A DNA stretch of 6,383 nt from Bacteroides sp. (GTDB lineage Bacteria > Bacteroidota > Bacteroidia > Bacteroidales > Bacteroidaceae): positions 1 through 6,383 of the forward strand of contig DYCT01000123.1 of NCBI GenBank assembly GCA_019417975.1, written 5' to 3'. The position numbers and the translations under genes were made by a program. Under the pieces are notes generated by a model, which worked only from the letters and a program-made list of their open reading frames with translations, searched no databases and had not been told where the DNA came from. Positions 1 to 6,382 of this stretch are shown here, piece after piece (within the stretch, counting starts at the first letter, position 1; each line of letters opens with the position of its first letter).

Positions 1-40
1 CTTAATGAGGTTCTGACTATTCGCTAATGACAAATTGAAT

Positions 41-868
41 TTATAGAACCTCCCTATAGTATTTCTTATACAGTTGTTGGTAGTCAGATCCCTGTGTATA
101 AGTTCTTATCCATACGTTTAACGTATCAAGTAGCGCAGGCGATTGCTTGCTGACACCCCAGGCATAGAATTGTGTGAAGCTGATATCAGTGTCGATGTCA
201 AGTTGTGGCAAAGATCCAAGTGCTGTCTTGGCCAAATATTCATCGCATACGGCATAGTCAATATCTCCGTGTGCTACCATAGCCATCAGTTGTTCTTGAC
301 CGTATCGTTCCACTTCGTGAATGTAAATAGTATCACCGATTTCATTGCTTAGATTGTGGATGCGGAGTGCAGCGGGCGAACCTTTCACCACGTTTAGTGT
401 GTGGTGTGCCAACTCCAATTGGCTGGAAATGTATGTACTGTCGCTTATTTCCTTCTTACGTTGTACCAGCACTTGTTTGTTTCGCATGAGGGGAAGGGTG
501 AGTGCGATAGTGTCTTTCAGGTCGCTTGTTGTTAACAGATTATAGGCAATGATGTCAAAATCGCCATTTGCCAGTCCGGACAATCGCTCGTCGAAACTCA
601 TCAGGGGTATGATTTTGATTTGGAGATTTTTGCTTTGGGCGAATGCTTTCAGCAGTTCGTAGTGAAATCCGGAGAGGCTATCTCCATCAGTGTAATAGCT
701 TAGAGAGTTGTATTCTACGGTAGCTCGCAACACGCCCGATGCTTGTATCTCTGCAAAGTCGCGTGGATGTCCTTTGGGGTTTTTCCTTTGGGCGGCTATT
801 GTGGTAAGAAGAGCTACGGCCAGTCCCATAACGAAATATTTTGCATAGCGGCGGGTACGTGCATTCAT
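41..868 (-). CDS. Periplasmic solute-binding-domain protein (SBP_bac_3 / MltF N-terminal type)
   Basis: A 275-aa protein resembling family 3 extracellular solute-binding proteins, and especially the N-terminal, non-catalytic domain of the lytic transglycosylase MltF. Residues 11-26 form a hydrophobic N-terminal segment after a basic stretch (RTRR). This is a signal peptide or membrane anchor; no cysteine lipobox is visible, so it is probably not a lipoprotein. The first lobe starts near residue 45 (GVLRATVEYN), with the family-like GFHYELLKAFA at 68-77 and GDFDIIAYN at 102-110. The second lobe includes QEQLMAMVAHGDIDYAVCDE at 191-210, matching the usual 'Gx-D-avv-D' pattern. The Arg usually following the 'iT-x-x' motif, which binds the ligand carboxylate in amino-acid binders, is absent: the segment reads TTSDLK (113-118). 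No transglycosylase domain follows, so this is not MltF itself. It starts 12 nt after the porin gene and is probably cotranscribed with it. Family is fairly sure; ligand and role (uptake, sensing or envelope) are unknown. Confidence 0.85.
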   Translation of the reverse strand: MNARTRRYAKYFVMGLAVALLTTIAAQRKNPKGHPRDFAEIQASGVLRATVEYNSLSYYTDGDSLSGFHYELLKAFAQSKNLQIKIIPLMSFDERLSGLANGDFDIIAYNLLTTSDLKDTIALTLPLMRNKQVLVQRKKEISDSTYISSQLELAHHTLNVVKGSPAALRIHNLSNEIGDTIYIHEVERYGQEQLMAMVAHGDIDYAVCDEYLAKTALGSLPQLDIDTDISFTQFYAWGVSKQSPALLDTLNVWIRTYTQGSDYQQLYKKYYREVL

Positions 869-880
869 AGGTATGTGTTT

Positions 881-2977
881 TTAGTCGAAGAAATTCCAAG
901 ATATACCAAACTTGAACATGCGTGGATTTAGAGGGTAGTGGGGAGCTAAGAAATAGTTGGATTTGCCCATTCCCTTATTTAAATGATACATCATTACGTA
1001 TATCCGAGTTCGTTTTAGATGGAGGTTAAGATAAGCATTGATAAATGGGTATCCTCCAATTTTTAGTCGATTTTGCTGGTTCTGTATGTAATATTGGCTG
1101 ATAACCGGCGAATAGTCGGGTGCATAATAACTTGTGAAGTAGCGCACATCGGCTCCCAGTTCTAAGCTTAGTACTTTCTTTGCCAGTTTTGTACTGATAT
1201 ACAAGTTGTGATACAGATTGACTTGTGGTAACGGAAGTATGGTTTCGTTACTTGATTTCTGGTAAGTCACCTCATTGTCTAAATGGAGGATACCTACTTT
1301 GAAATCTTGCTTCAATGTAGCAGAAAACACTTGTATATTGTCCGATGATTGATGCACCATCGGGTTGTTGCTATAGAATGTTTGGTCGTTTTTGATGTAC
1401 GACATTGCATCGTTGCCAAAATAAGTATAGTTTTTGATGTTTTCAAATCCTGCACTCAGTTGGGTACGCCAGCGGTCGATGCTGAGACATCCTTCTATGC
1501 GTGTGCGATATTCTTTCGACAAGTCGGTGTTATCCCACCAAGCATGTGCCGAGTGATAATGTCGGTAGTAGAATGTTGGTCGTTGACTTTTGATGTAAGC
1601 ATGTGCATCCAAGCGTACCGTGTCGTTGAATAGTCGGAAATTCAAATCAAGCTTTCCGTCGATATTAAACTGTCCGATATCAGCCCCCAGTACTGCTACT
1701 TCACCTGTGATGTTGTAATGCAGTATTTTTCCTTGTCGCTTGGCAAACTCGCCACCTACCAACAGATTTTGTTCTTTGTATTTCTGTGTGAATGGGTTCG
1801 TGTAGACATTCAGCGTATCGGGCAAAGTAAAATGTCTATATTCATGGCTGATGAATCCGGTGAGTCCGGCTTTTGCCCATTTGCTGAATCCTTCACGAAT
1901 GGCTATTCCAAATGTATTTTTTACAGCCAAACTTTGGGTGATGTCTTCTGCAGAGTCTCTGCGGAAGAAGTTTTGAGCGTAATATCCATCCGGGTTTTCG
2001 TAGGAAATGAATTTTCGTTCGTTCTTGTCTATTCGTAGGGTATGGATGAAACTTGTTACAGGAACAAATTCTTGTGTCAGATTTAATTTTTCCTTTTCTT
2101 CCTTCTGCTCTTTCTGTCGCTCGAAACCTAAATTGTAACGGTGGGTTACGAACAGATAGAATCCTTTATTACGATTCCAGGTGGCAGACAGGTTGGTCGG
2201 AATATCCGCAGTTCTGTATTGTTTCTTTCCTCCCAACATGTCAAGTGGGTTGGTGATGTATCTGTCATCAACTATACCTCCGTTTTCCGACATTTTCAGT
2301 TTGTCGAAGCTGAGGATGGCATGAAGCTGGTAATGATTTCCGATGTAACTTCCAAAGAGCGAGCCATTGAAGAAAGCGGTTGACTGGCTGTTGTATAATC
2401 CACGTCCGTACAAATAGTCAAATGAAAAGCCAAAGCCTACTCGCCTGTTTACATTGACGGAAAAATAGGCCTTAAAACGGTCTTCTCCATCGCGCTTGCT
2501 ACCGGCCTTGTGATAGGTGAGGTTGGTAAAAGGCGATTTGGTATTGGTAAACATTACTTGTTCCGGTGCACATAGGAATGAGTTGAACGGAGTAAGGAAC
2601 AGGTTCTGTTGTTCTTCTGGGCGGTTGAAGAAGATACGTGATTGATGTGGAGACCCCAAGTTACCTAAATAATTGTACTCTCCATTCAAGCCATCGGTGA
2701 AGTTGGTGTTCTGAAAATGATGATAAACAGTATCTACAGCCATTTCCTTTCGGCTTCCTAATCGGGAATCTACGTTCCACATATGCAGTTCGATGGGGAT
2801 ACTGCTTGCATCAATCTCTGTATCGGTGGAGTCCTTTAGCAATTCGTAGTCACGATCATTTAGTGCATTATTTCCACTGTTTTCTTCCATCTCTCTTAGG
2901 CGGTTGATATCTTGTGCCATGGATGGATAGATTCCTGCCAATACAAATGCAATAGATAGAATGAGTATTCTTGTCAT
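881..2977 (-). CDS. Putative outer-membrane beta-barrel protein (Porin_10-like)
   Basis: A 698-aa protein with a clear Sec signal peptide: the hydrophobic core at 4-16 is followed by YPSMA-Q, giving likely cleavage after Ala21. A polar, acidic stretch (about 22-70, with EMEEN and DSTDTEID) precedes the barrel. A conserved-looking block with YNYLGNLGSPHQSRIFFNRP follows at about 101-120. The remainder alternates polar and aromatic residues in the way of amphipathic beta-strands (for example GFGFSFDYLYGRGLYNS and YIKSQRPTFYYRHYHSA). The C-terminus FKFGISWNFFD looks like a final barrel strand. Length, signal peptide and end signature fit the large 'putative porin' family common in Bacteroidota, so it probably forms a channel in the outer membrane. 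There is no TonB plug domain, so it is not a SusC-type receptor. It has its own promoter and is followed 12 nt later by a solute-binding-domain gene. The start is supported by the signal peptide position. The transported substrate is unknown. Confidence 0.85.
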   Translation of the reverse strand: MTRILILSIAFVLAGIYPSMAQDINRLREMEENSGNNALNDRDYELLKDSTDTEIDASSIPIELHMWNVDSRLGSRKEMAVDTVYHHFQNTNFTDGLNGEYNYLGNLGSPHQSRIFFNRPEEQQNLFLTPFNSFLCAPEQVMFTNTKSPFTNLTYHKAGSKRDGEDRFKAYFSVNVNRRVGFGFSFDYLYGRGLYNSQSTAFFNGSLFGSYIGNHYQLHAILSFDKLKMSENGGIVDDRYITNPLDMLGGKKQYRTADIPTNLSATWNRNKGFYLFVTHRYNLGFERQKEQKEEKEKLNLTQEFVPVTSFIHTLRIDKNERKFISYENPDGYYAQNFFRRDSAEDITQSLAVKNTFGIAIREGFSKWAKAGLTGFISHEYRHFTLPDTLNVYTNPFTQKYKEQNLLVGGEFAKRQGKILHYNITGEVAVLGADIGQFNIDGKLDLNFRLFNDTVRLDAHAYIKSQRPTFYYRHYHSAHAWWDNTDLSKEYRTRIEGCLSIDRWRTQLSAGFENIKNYTYFGNDAMSYIKNDQTFYSNNPMVHQSSDNIQVFSATLKQDFKVGILHLDNEVTYQKSSNETILPLPQVNLYHNLYISTKLAKKVLSLELGADVRYFTSYYAPDYSPVISQYYIQNQQNRLKIGGYPFINAYLNLHLKRTRIYVMMYHLNKGMGKSNYFLAPHYPLNPRMFKFGISWNFFD

Positions 2978-3032
2978 ATATAGATAGGGATGGGGGAAGT
3001 TTACCCCATAGGCTTTTTACTAAGTTTTGCGA

Positions 3033-3040
3033 CAAAGATA
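3033..3040 (-). promoter_or_regulatory. Bacteroidota-type -7 promoter element for the porin operon
   Basis: The minus strand reads TATCTTTG here, an exact match to the -7 consensus TAnnTTTG used by the Bacteroidota primary sigma factor. It lies 55 nt upstream of the porin start codon, giving an inferred leader of about 50 nt. It is downstream of the terminator that ends the preceding operon, where a new promoter is needed. A good -33 TTTG at 19-21 nt spacing is not visible, so the promoter may be weak or activator-dependent. The rest of the 211-nt gap between the gamma and porin genes holds the terminator and nothing else I recognise. Confidence 0.6.
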
Positions 3041-3121
3041 CAATAAAGAAACGAAAGGAAGTGCAGAATGAGGTAAGAATGTTGAATGATGGCTTTTGTT
3101 GATAGGGGGTAGGAGGATATG

Positions 3122-3157
3122 AAAAGAGCGACACCGTTTTGGTTTCGGTGTCGCTCT
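3122..3157 (-). terminator. Intrinsic terminator of the oxidoreductase operon
   Basis: AGAGCGACACCG (3125-3136) and CGGTGTCGCTCT (3146-3157) form a perfect 12-bp GC-rich stem around a 9-nt loop. Read on the minus strand, the stem runs straight into a short T-run (3122-3125) followed by C. It begins 32 nt after the gamma-subunit stop codon, where an operon terminator is expected. On the plus strand the stem is followed by CTGTTTTATT, so it might also stop transcription from the other side, but no converging gene lies here. Confidence 0.85.
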
Positions 3158-3188
3158 CTGTTTTATTAGCGATTATACAAACATCAGT

Positions 3189-3731
3189 TTATTGTTCGCG
3201 GATGATTTCCATGCCTTTTAAGATAGCTTGTTCGTTCATCGGCAACAAGTGGTGGTGACGTTCGGGCAATGTCTTTTTCAAACCTTTCATAACGCTTTCA
3301 ATTTTAACCATTGGGCTTAGTTTCAACAAACCACCCAATACAATCATGTTGAATGCTTTAGCGTTCTTCATTTCATTGGCTGCGTCCATTGCATCGATGC
3401 GATAAATCTTGATATCTTTACGAGTAGGAGGATTGATGATGCCATAACCGTCGTAAATCAAGATACCGCCAGGTTTTACTTTGCTTTCAAATTTTTCCAA
3501 TGAAGGTTGGTTTAAGATGATGGCTGCATCGTAAGAGCTGAGAATAGGTGATGAAATCTTATCATCGCTCACAATTACAGTTACATTGGCTGTACCACCA
3601 CGCTGTTCTGGTCCGTAAGCCGGCATCCAGGTAACTTCTTTACCTTCCATCAGTCCGGAGTAGGCGAGAATTTTTCCCATAGACAAGACACCTTGTCCGC
3701 CAAATCCTGCTATAATAATTTCTTGTTTCAT
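3189..3731 (-). CDS. 2-oxoacid:ferredoxin oxidoreductase, gamma subunit
   Basis: A 180-aa protein matching the gamma (POR/KOR/VOR gamma, 'catalytic domain gamma') subunit in length and motifs. GFGGQGV at 9-15 is the family's glycine-rich signature near the N-terminus, and YGPEQRGG at 39-46 is the second conserved motif. GGL repeats around 133-135 and a His triplet at 159-161 lie in the C-terminal half. In solved relatives this subunit packs against alpha and beta and helps form the CoA-binding side of the enzyme. It is the last gene of the operon, 22 nt after beta and 32 nt before the terminator hairpin. The protein looks complete, with no missing motif. Depending on the true substrate it would be named vorC/korC or similar. 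Family confidence is high; substrate confidence is low. Confidence 0.95.
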   Translation of the reverse strand: MKQEIIIAGFGGQGVLSMGKILAYSGLMEGKEVTWMPAYGPEQRGGTANVTVIVSDDKISSPILSSYDAAIILNQPSLEKFESKVKPGGILIYDGYGIINPPTRKDIKIYRIDAMDAANEMKNAKAFNMIVLGGLLKLSPMVKIESVMKGLKKTLPERHHHLLPMNEQAILKGMEIIREQ

Positions 3732-3753
3732 CTTTTCTTAAATGCTAAATTGG

Positions 3754-4515
3754 TTATTTATCCTTTAAATCGCCCAGTGGATAGAATGGGAACATGTTTT
3801 CTTCCATCCATTTGTTAGCAGCAGTAGGTGCCATCTTCCAACCAGAGTTACAAGTTGAAACGATTTCCACCAAGTTAGAGCCGCGTCCGTTCATTGAATT
3901 TTCAAATGCTTTACGGATTGCTTTTTTAGCTTTACGGATAGCCGGTACGCTTTGTACAGACTGGCGAGTAACGTAAGCTGTACCTTCCAATTGAGCAGCG
4001 ATATCACTAATTTTCAAAGGATATCCGTGCAATTGAGGGTCACGTCCATAGGGACAAGTAGCAGTCTTCATACCCAACAGAGTAGTCGGAGCCATTTGTC
4101 CACCTGTCATACCATAGATGGCATTGTTAATGAAGATGATAGTGATGTTTTCGCCACGGTTCAAAGCATGGATGGTTTCGGCTGTACCGATACAAGCCAA
4201 GTCACCGTCACCTTGGTAAGTGAATACCAAGCGATCCGGCCACAGACGCTTCATAGCTGTTGCTACAGCAGGTGCACGTCCGTGAGCTGCTTCTTCCCAG
4301 TCAATGTCAAGGTAGTTGTAGATAAATACTGCGCAACCTACGGGAGAAACACCGATGGTTTTTTCTTCCATTCCCATTTCTTCGATTACTTCTGCAATCA
4401 GTTTGTGAACCACACCATGGCTACAACCCGGACAATAGTGCATAGGGTTGTCGTTCATCAATTTGGGTTTTTGATAAACCAGGTTCTCAGGTTTGATAAT
4501 ATCTTCTTTGGTCAT
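3754..4515 (-). CDS. 2-oxoacid:ferredoxin oxidoreductase, beta subunit (thiamine pyrophosphate-binding)
   Basis: A 253-aa TPP-binding subunit. The TPP/Mg motif starts with GDGD at 102-105 and closes with NNAIYGMTGGQ at 130-140. HGRAPAVATAMK at 78-89 is also typical of the family. Cys28 and Cys31 (in CPGC), Cys61 (SPVGC) and Cys222 (STCNSGW) fit the four ligands of the single [4Fe-4S] cluster that beta subunits hold near TPP. The enzyme oxidatively decarboxylates a 2-oxoacid to acyl-CoA with ferredoxin as acceptor, or runs in reverse to fix CO2. I chose the ATG at 4515 (MTKEDII). It is preceded by AAAAAAGGAAACAATT, which contains a purine-rich AAGGAA, and the family's homology begins soon after. 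The frame stays open upstream to 4587, but those 24 extra codons overlap the small membrane-protein gene and look non-homologous. The gap to that gene is 14 nt. By family it would be called vorA/korB. Confidence 0.95.
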   Translation of the reverse strand: MTKEDIIKPENLVYQKPKLMNDNPMHYCPGCSHGVVHKLIAEVIEEMGMEEKTIGVSPVGCAVFIYNYLDIDWEEAAHGRAPAVATAMKRLWPDRLVFTYQGDGDLACIGTAETIHALNRGENITIIFINNAIYGMTGGQMAPTTLLGMKTATCPYGRDPQLHGYPLKISDIAAQLEGTAYVTRQSVQSVPAIRKAKKAIRKAFENSMNGRGSNLVEIVSTCNSGWKMAPTAANKWMEENMFPFYPLGDLKDK

Positions 4516-4529
4516 AATTGTTTCCTTTT

Positions 4530-4697
4530 TTATCGGGTGAATCGTATAAAGAACTCCATAAGTTTCAAGAAAATGGCAGTACCACATACGTAGAAGAACG
4601 GATGTTTATCGTCTATTGCAAAATATAAGACGACTGATACTATGGCCAAAATCATGAATAGGATATTCAAGATATTTCTGATCTTTTCTGTACTCAT
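4530..4697 (-). CDS. Small (55-aa) hydrophobic membrane protein between the alpha and beta subunit genes
   Basis: I do not recognise this protein. It runs from ATG (MSTEKIRN) to TAA. After a short charged N-terminus, residues 9-28 are almost wholly hydrophobic (ILNILFMILAIVSVVLYFAI), one transmembrane helix. A polar turn DDKHP (29-33) leads to a second hydrophobic stretch at 34-46 (FFYVCGTAIFLKL), and the protein ends with the basic FIRFTR. It is probably a two-helix hairpin, or one helix plus an amphipathic helix, in the inner membrane. The ATG lies 4 nt after the alpha stop, and its stop is 14 nt before the beta start. Neither gap leaves room for a promoter, so it should be made with the enzyme, perhaps by translational coupling, as no Shine-Dalgarno is visible. 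The gene fills the alpha-beta gap exactly, which supports it being real. Function is unknown; a membrane tether or partner for the soluble enzyme is only a guess. Confidence 0.8.
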   Translation of the reverse strand: MSTEKIRNILNILFMILAIVSVVLYFAIDDKHPFFYVCGTAIFLKLMEFFIRFTR

Positions 4698-4701
4698 GTA
4701 C

Positions 4702-5784
4702 TTATTTGATTAACTTCTCTTTGATAGCATTCACCACTTCATCCGGGTCGGGAACGATACCGCCGAGACGTCCGAAATGTTCTACCTTTACTTTTCCGTT
4801 TACGGCCAGACGGATGTCTTCTACCATTTGTCCAGCGTTCAACTCAACAGAGAGCATACCTTTCACCTTGTCGGCATAAGCAGCAATGGCTTTCTTCGGG
4901 AACGGCCACAAAGTAATCGGGCGGAGCAAACCTACCTTGATACCTTCTGTACGTGCAATTTCCATTGCTTTTTGTGCGATACGAGAGCAAGAACCGAAAG
5001 CTACGATTAAGTATTCTGCATCTTCACAGTTGATTTCTTCGAAGCGAACTTCGTTTTCTTCGATTAATTTGTATTTTTCTTGCAGATGAATGTTACGCAC
5101 TTCCATTACGTCAGGTTTCAATTCCAAAGAAGTAATGATGTTTGGCTTGCGAGTTTTGGGTTTACCGTTGGCAGCCCATGGGCATTGTGCGATGATTTCT
5201 TCTTCTGTACGGCGTGGCTTTTGTTCAGGTAATACCACTTTTTCCATCATCTGACCGATTACACCATCGGCAAGGATGATAGCTGGATTGCGGTATTTGA
5301 AAGCCAAATCGAAGCCAAGACCTACGAAGTCAGCCATTTCTTGTACAGAGTTTGGTGCAAGTGCGATAAGACGGTAGTCACCGTGTCCTCCACCTTTTAC
5401 TGTTTGGAAATAGTCTGCCTGACTGGGCTGGATAGTACCCAAACCAGGACCTCCACGCATTACATTGACAATTAAGCAAGGGAGTTCGCTACCTGCAATG
5501 TAAGAGATACCTTCCTGCTTCAAGCTGACACCGGGGCTTGATGAAGATGTCATAACCATTTTACCGGTACCTGCACCGCCATAGACCATGTTGATAGCGG
5601 CTACTTCACTTTCTGCTTGGAGTACTACCATACCGGTTGTTTCCCAAGGTTTCAGCTCGGCAAGTGTTTCCAATACTTCTGATTGGGGGGTGATGGGGTA
5701 TCCGAAATAAGCATCGGCACCGCAACGGATGGCTGCGTTTGCAATAGCCTCGTTACCCTTCATTAAAACTACTTCTTCTGCCAT
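4702..5784 (-). CDS. vorB: 2-oxoacid:ferredoxin oxidoreductase, alpha subunit (VorB-type)
   Basis: A 360-aa protein with the two-domain layout of OFOR alpha subunits. The N-terminal pyrimidine-binding domain (about 10-185) carries GYPITPQSE at 28-36. LQAESEVAAIN at 55-65 contains the Glu pair, one of which should contact the TPP aminopyrimidine. TSSSSPGVSLKQEG at 79-92 and RGGPGLGTIQPSQAD at 110-124 follow. The C-terminal transketolase-C-like domain (about 255-360) has LRPITLWPFP at 287-296 and ELNAGQMVEDIR at 314-325. Length and motifs fit the separate alpha subunits called VorB (3-methyl-2-oxobutanoate:ferredoxin oxidoreductase) rather than the long gamma-alpha fusions. KorA-type 2-oxoglutarate enzymes look very similar, so the substrate is uncertain. 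It follows the delta gene by 40 nt and precedes the small membrane-protein gene by 4 nt. No strong Shine-Dalgarno is seen, which is normal for this phylum. Confidence 0.93.
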   Translation of the reverse strand: MAEEVVLMKGNEAIANAAIRCGADAYFGYPITPQSEVLETLAELKPWETTGMVVLQAESEVAAINMVYGGAGTGKMVMTSSSSPGVSLKQEGISYIAGSELPCLIVNVMRGGPGLGTIQPSQADYFQTVKGGGHGDYRLIALAPNSVQEMADFVGLGFDLAFKYRNPAIILADGVIGQMMEKVVLPEQKPRRTEEEIIAQCPWAANGKPKTRKPNIITSLELKPDVMEVRNIHLQEKYKLIEENEVRFEEINCEDAEYLIVAFGSCSRIAQKAMEIARTEGIKVGLLRPITLWPFPKKAIAAYADKVKGMLSVELNAGQMVEDIRLAVNGKVKVEHFGRLGGIVPDPDEVVNAIKEKLIK

Positions 5785-5824
5785 ATTTTTAGAGTATTAC
5801 AAGTTTTCTGTATTGATATTTTAA

Positions 5825-6067
5825 TTACGCATTCTCAACTTTTACCTTATATACGGCAATACATCCGTCCGGACAAACCGTGGCGCATGATGCACAACCG
5901 TTGCAGGTGTCTTCGACTACTTGCTGGGCATAGTTGTACCCTTTGATGTTCACTTCCTTCTTGGTGAGAGACAAAACATTAAGTGGACAAGCCACTACAC
6001 ATAGATTGCAGCCTTTGCAACGCTCTGTGTTTACTACGATTGCTCCTTTAATTTTAGCCATAATCAT
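5825..6067 (-). CDS. 2-oxoacid:ferredoxin oxidoreductase, delta subunit (2x[4Fe-4S] ferredoxin)
   Basis: An 80-aa ferredoxin-type protein with two cysteine clusters: CKGCNLCVVACP at 17-28 and CNGCASCATVCPDGC at 55-69. Each has the CxxCxxCxxxCP pattern that binds one [4Fe-4S] cluster. It is the delta subunit that passes electrons from the beta-subunit cluster to external ferredoxin. The order delta-alpha-(small protein)-beta-gamma gives a full four-subunit enzyme. The start is uncertain between the ATG at 6067 (MIMAKIKG) and the in-frame ATG six bases later at 6061 (MAKIKG). Neither has a clear ribosome-binding site, and the shorter form is equally plausible. The gene begins 5 nt after the TPR gene ends, so the two are almost surely cotranscribed. 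Confidence 0.95.
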   Translation of the reverse strand: MIMAKIKGAIVVNTERCKGCNLCVVACPLNVLSLTKKEVNIKGYNYAQQVVEDTCNGCASCATVCPDGCIAVYKVKVENA

Positions 6068-6072
6068 TACGT

Positions 6073-6348
6073 TTATTGATTGTACATATCTTTATGATAG
6101 AAATTCAGAATGTCCATCAAAATCTCGTGAGCCGCTTTTGCCGGACTCTCCGGATTGATGTCGATGGCGTACAGGTAATTGTTAAGTGCCTGTTGCCAAT
6201 TGCCTAATTTACGATAGGCATTGCCACGAAGATAGTAAGCCTCGTCGCATGAGCTTGGACAAAGTGTTATTATCTTGTCCAGTTCTTTAATTGCTTGGTC
6301 AATTTCTCCTTGACTGATAAGCATTTTGATATTGTTTAGCTCTTCCAT
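6073..6348 (-). CDS. Small tetratricopeptide-repeat protein, first gene of the oxidoreductase operon
   Basis: A 91-aa soluble protein built mainly of TPR helices. The clearest unit is residues 36-69. It has the TPR spacing of aromatic, small and proline residues: AYYLRGNAYRKLGNWQQALN, then YAIDINPES. A weaker unit precedes it at about 3-34 (IKMLISQGEIDQAIKELDKI, then CPSS). A C-terminal helix (72-88) would cap the array. There is no signal peptide, so it is probably cytoplasmic. TPR proteins bind other proteins; here the position, 5 nt upstream of the delta subunit, suggests a role tied to the enzyme such as assembly or scaffolding, but nothing in the sequence proves it. The start codon is directly preceded by CAGGAAG on the coding strand, and a -7 promoter box lies 26 nt upstream, so this looks like the operon's first gene. 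Confidence 0.88.
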   Translation of the reverse strand: MEELNNIKMLISQGEIDQAIKELDKIITLCPSSCDEAYYLRGNAYRKLGNWQQALNNYLYAIDINPESPAKAAHEILMDILNFYHKDMYNQ

Positions 6349-6374
6349 CTTCCTGATTTTAAGGATAACGATTA

Positions 6375-6382
6375 CAAAGATA
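6375..6382 (-). promoter_or_regulatory. Probable -7 promoter element of the six-gene oxidoreductase operon
   Basis: The minus strand reads TATCTTTG, an exact match to the Bacteroidota -7 consensus TAnnTTTG and identical to the box ahead of the porin operon. It sits 26 nt upstream of the TPR start, predicting a very short leader of about 20 nt. The matching -33 element would lie outside the window, so this call rests on half a promoter. Confidence 0.6.

Noticed and set aside
7..52. An 8-bp inverted repeat (GAGGTTCT / AGAACCTC) around the stop codon of the solute-binding-protein gene, a possible terminator
   Set aside because: The loop is 30 nt, the stop codon lies within it, and no T-run follows on the minus strand inside the window. 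A match this short is plausible by chance.
687..899. A 70-codon minus-strand frame across the porin/solute-binding-protein junction
   Set aside because: It overlaps both real genes out of frame, and its translation has no signal peptide, domain or repeat.
2868..3134. An 88-codon minus-strand frame running from within the terminator hairpin into the porin signal-peptide region
   Set aside because: It overlaps the porin start out of frame, begins inside the terminator, spans the probable promoter, and its translation is low-complexity with no recognisable motif.
2980..3188. Possible riboswitch or small RNA in the 211-nt gap between the gamma and porin genes
   Set aside because: The only strong structure is the terminator hairpin tied to the upstream operon. 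The remaining leader of about 50 nt is too short and unstructured by eye for a known riboswitch.
3952..4593. A 213-codon open frame on the plus strand, antisense to the beta subunit and the small membrane-protein gene
   Set aside because: It is the mirror of well-supported coding sequence. Its translation is rich in Ser, Thr, Cys and Phe with no domain pattern, and it has no promoter or ribosome-binding site in view.
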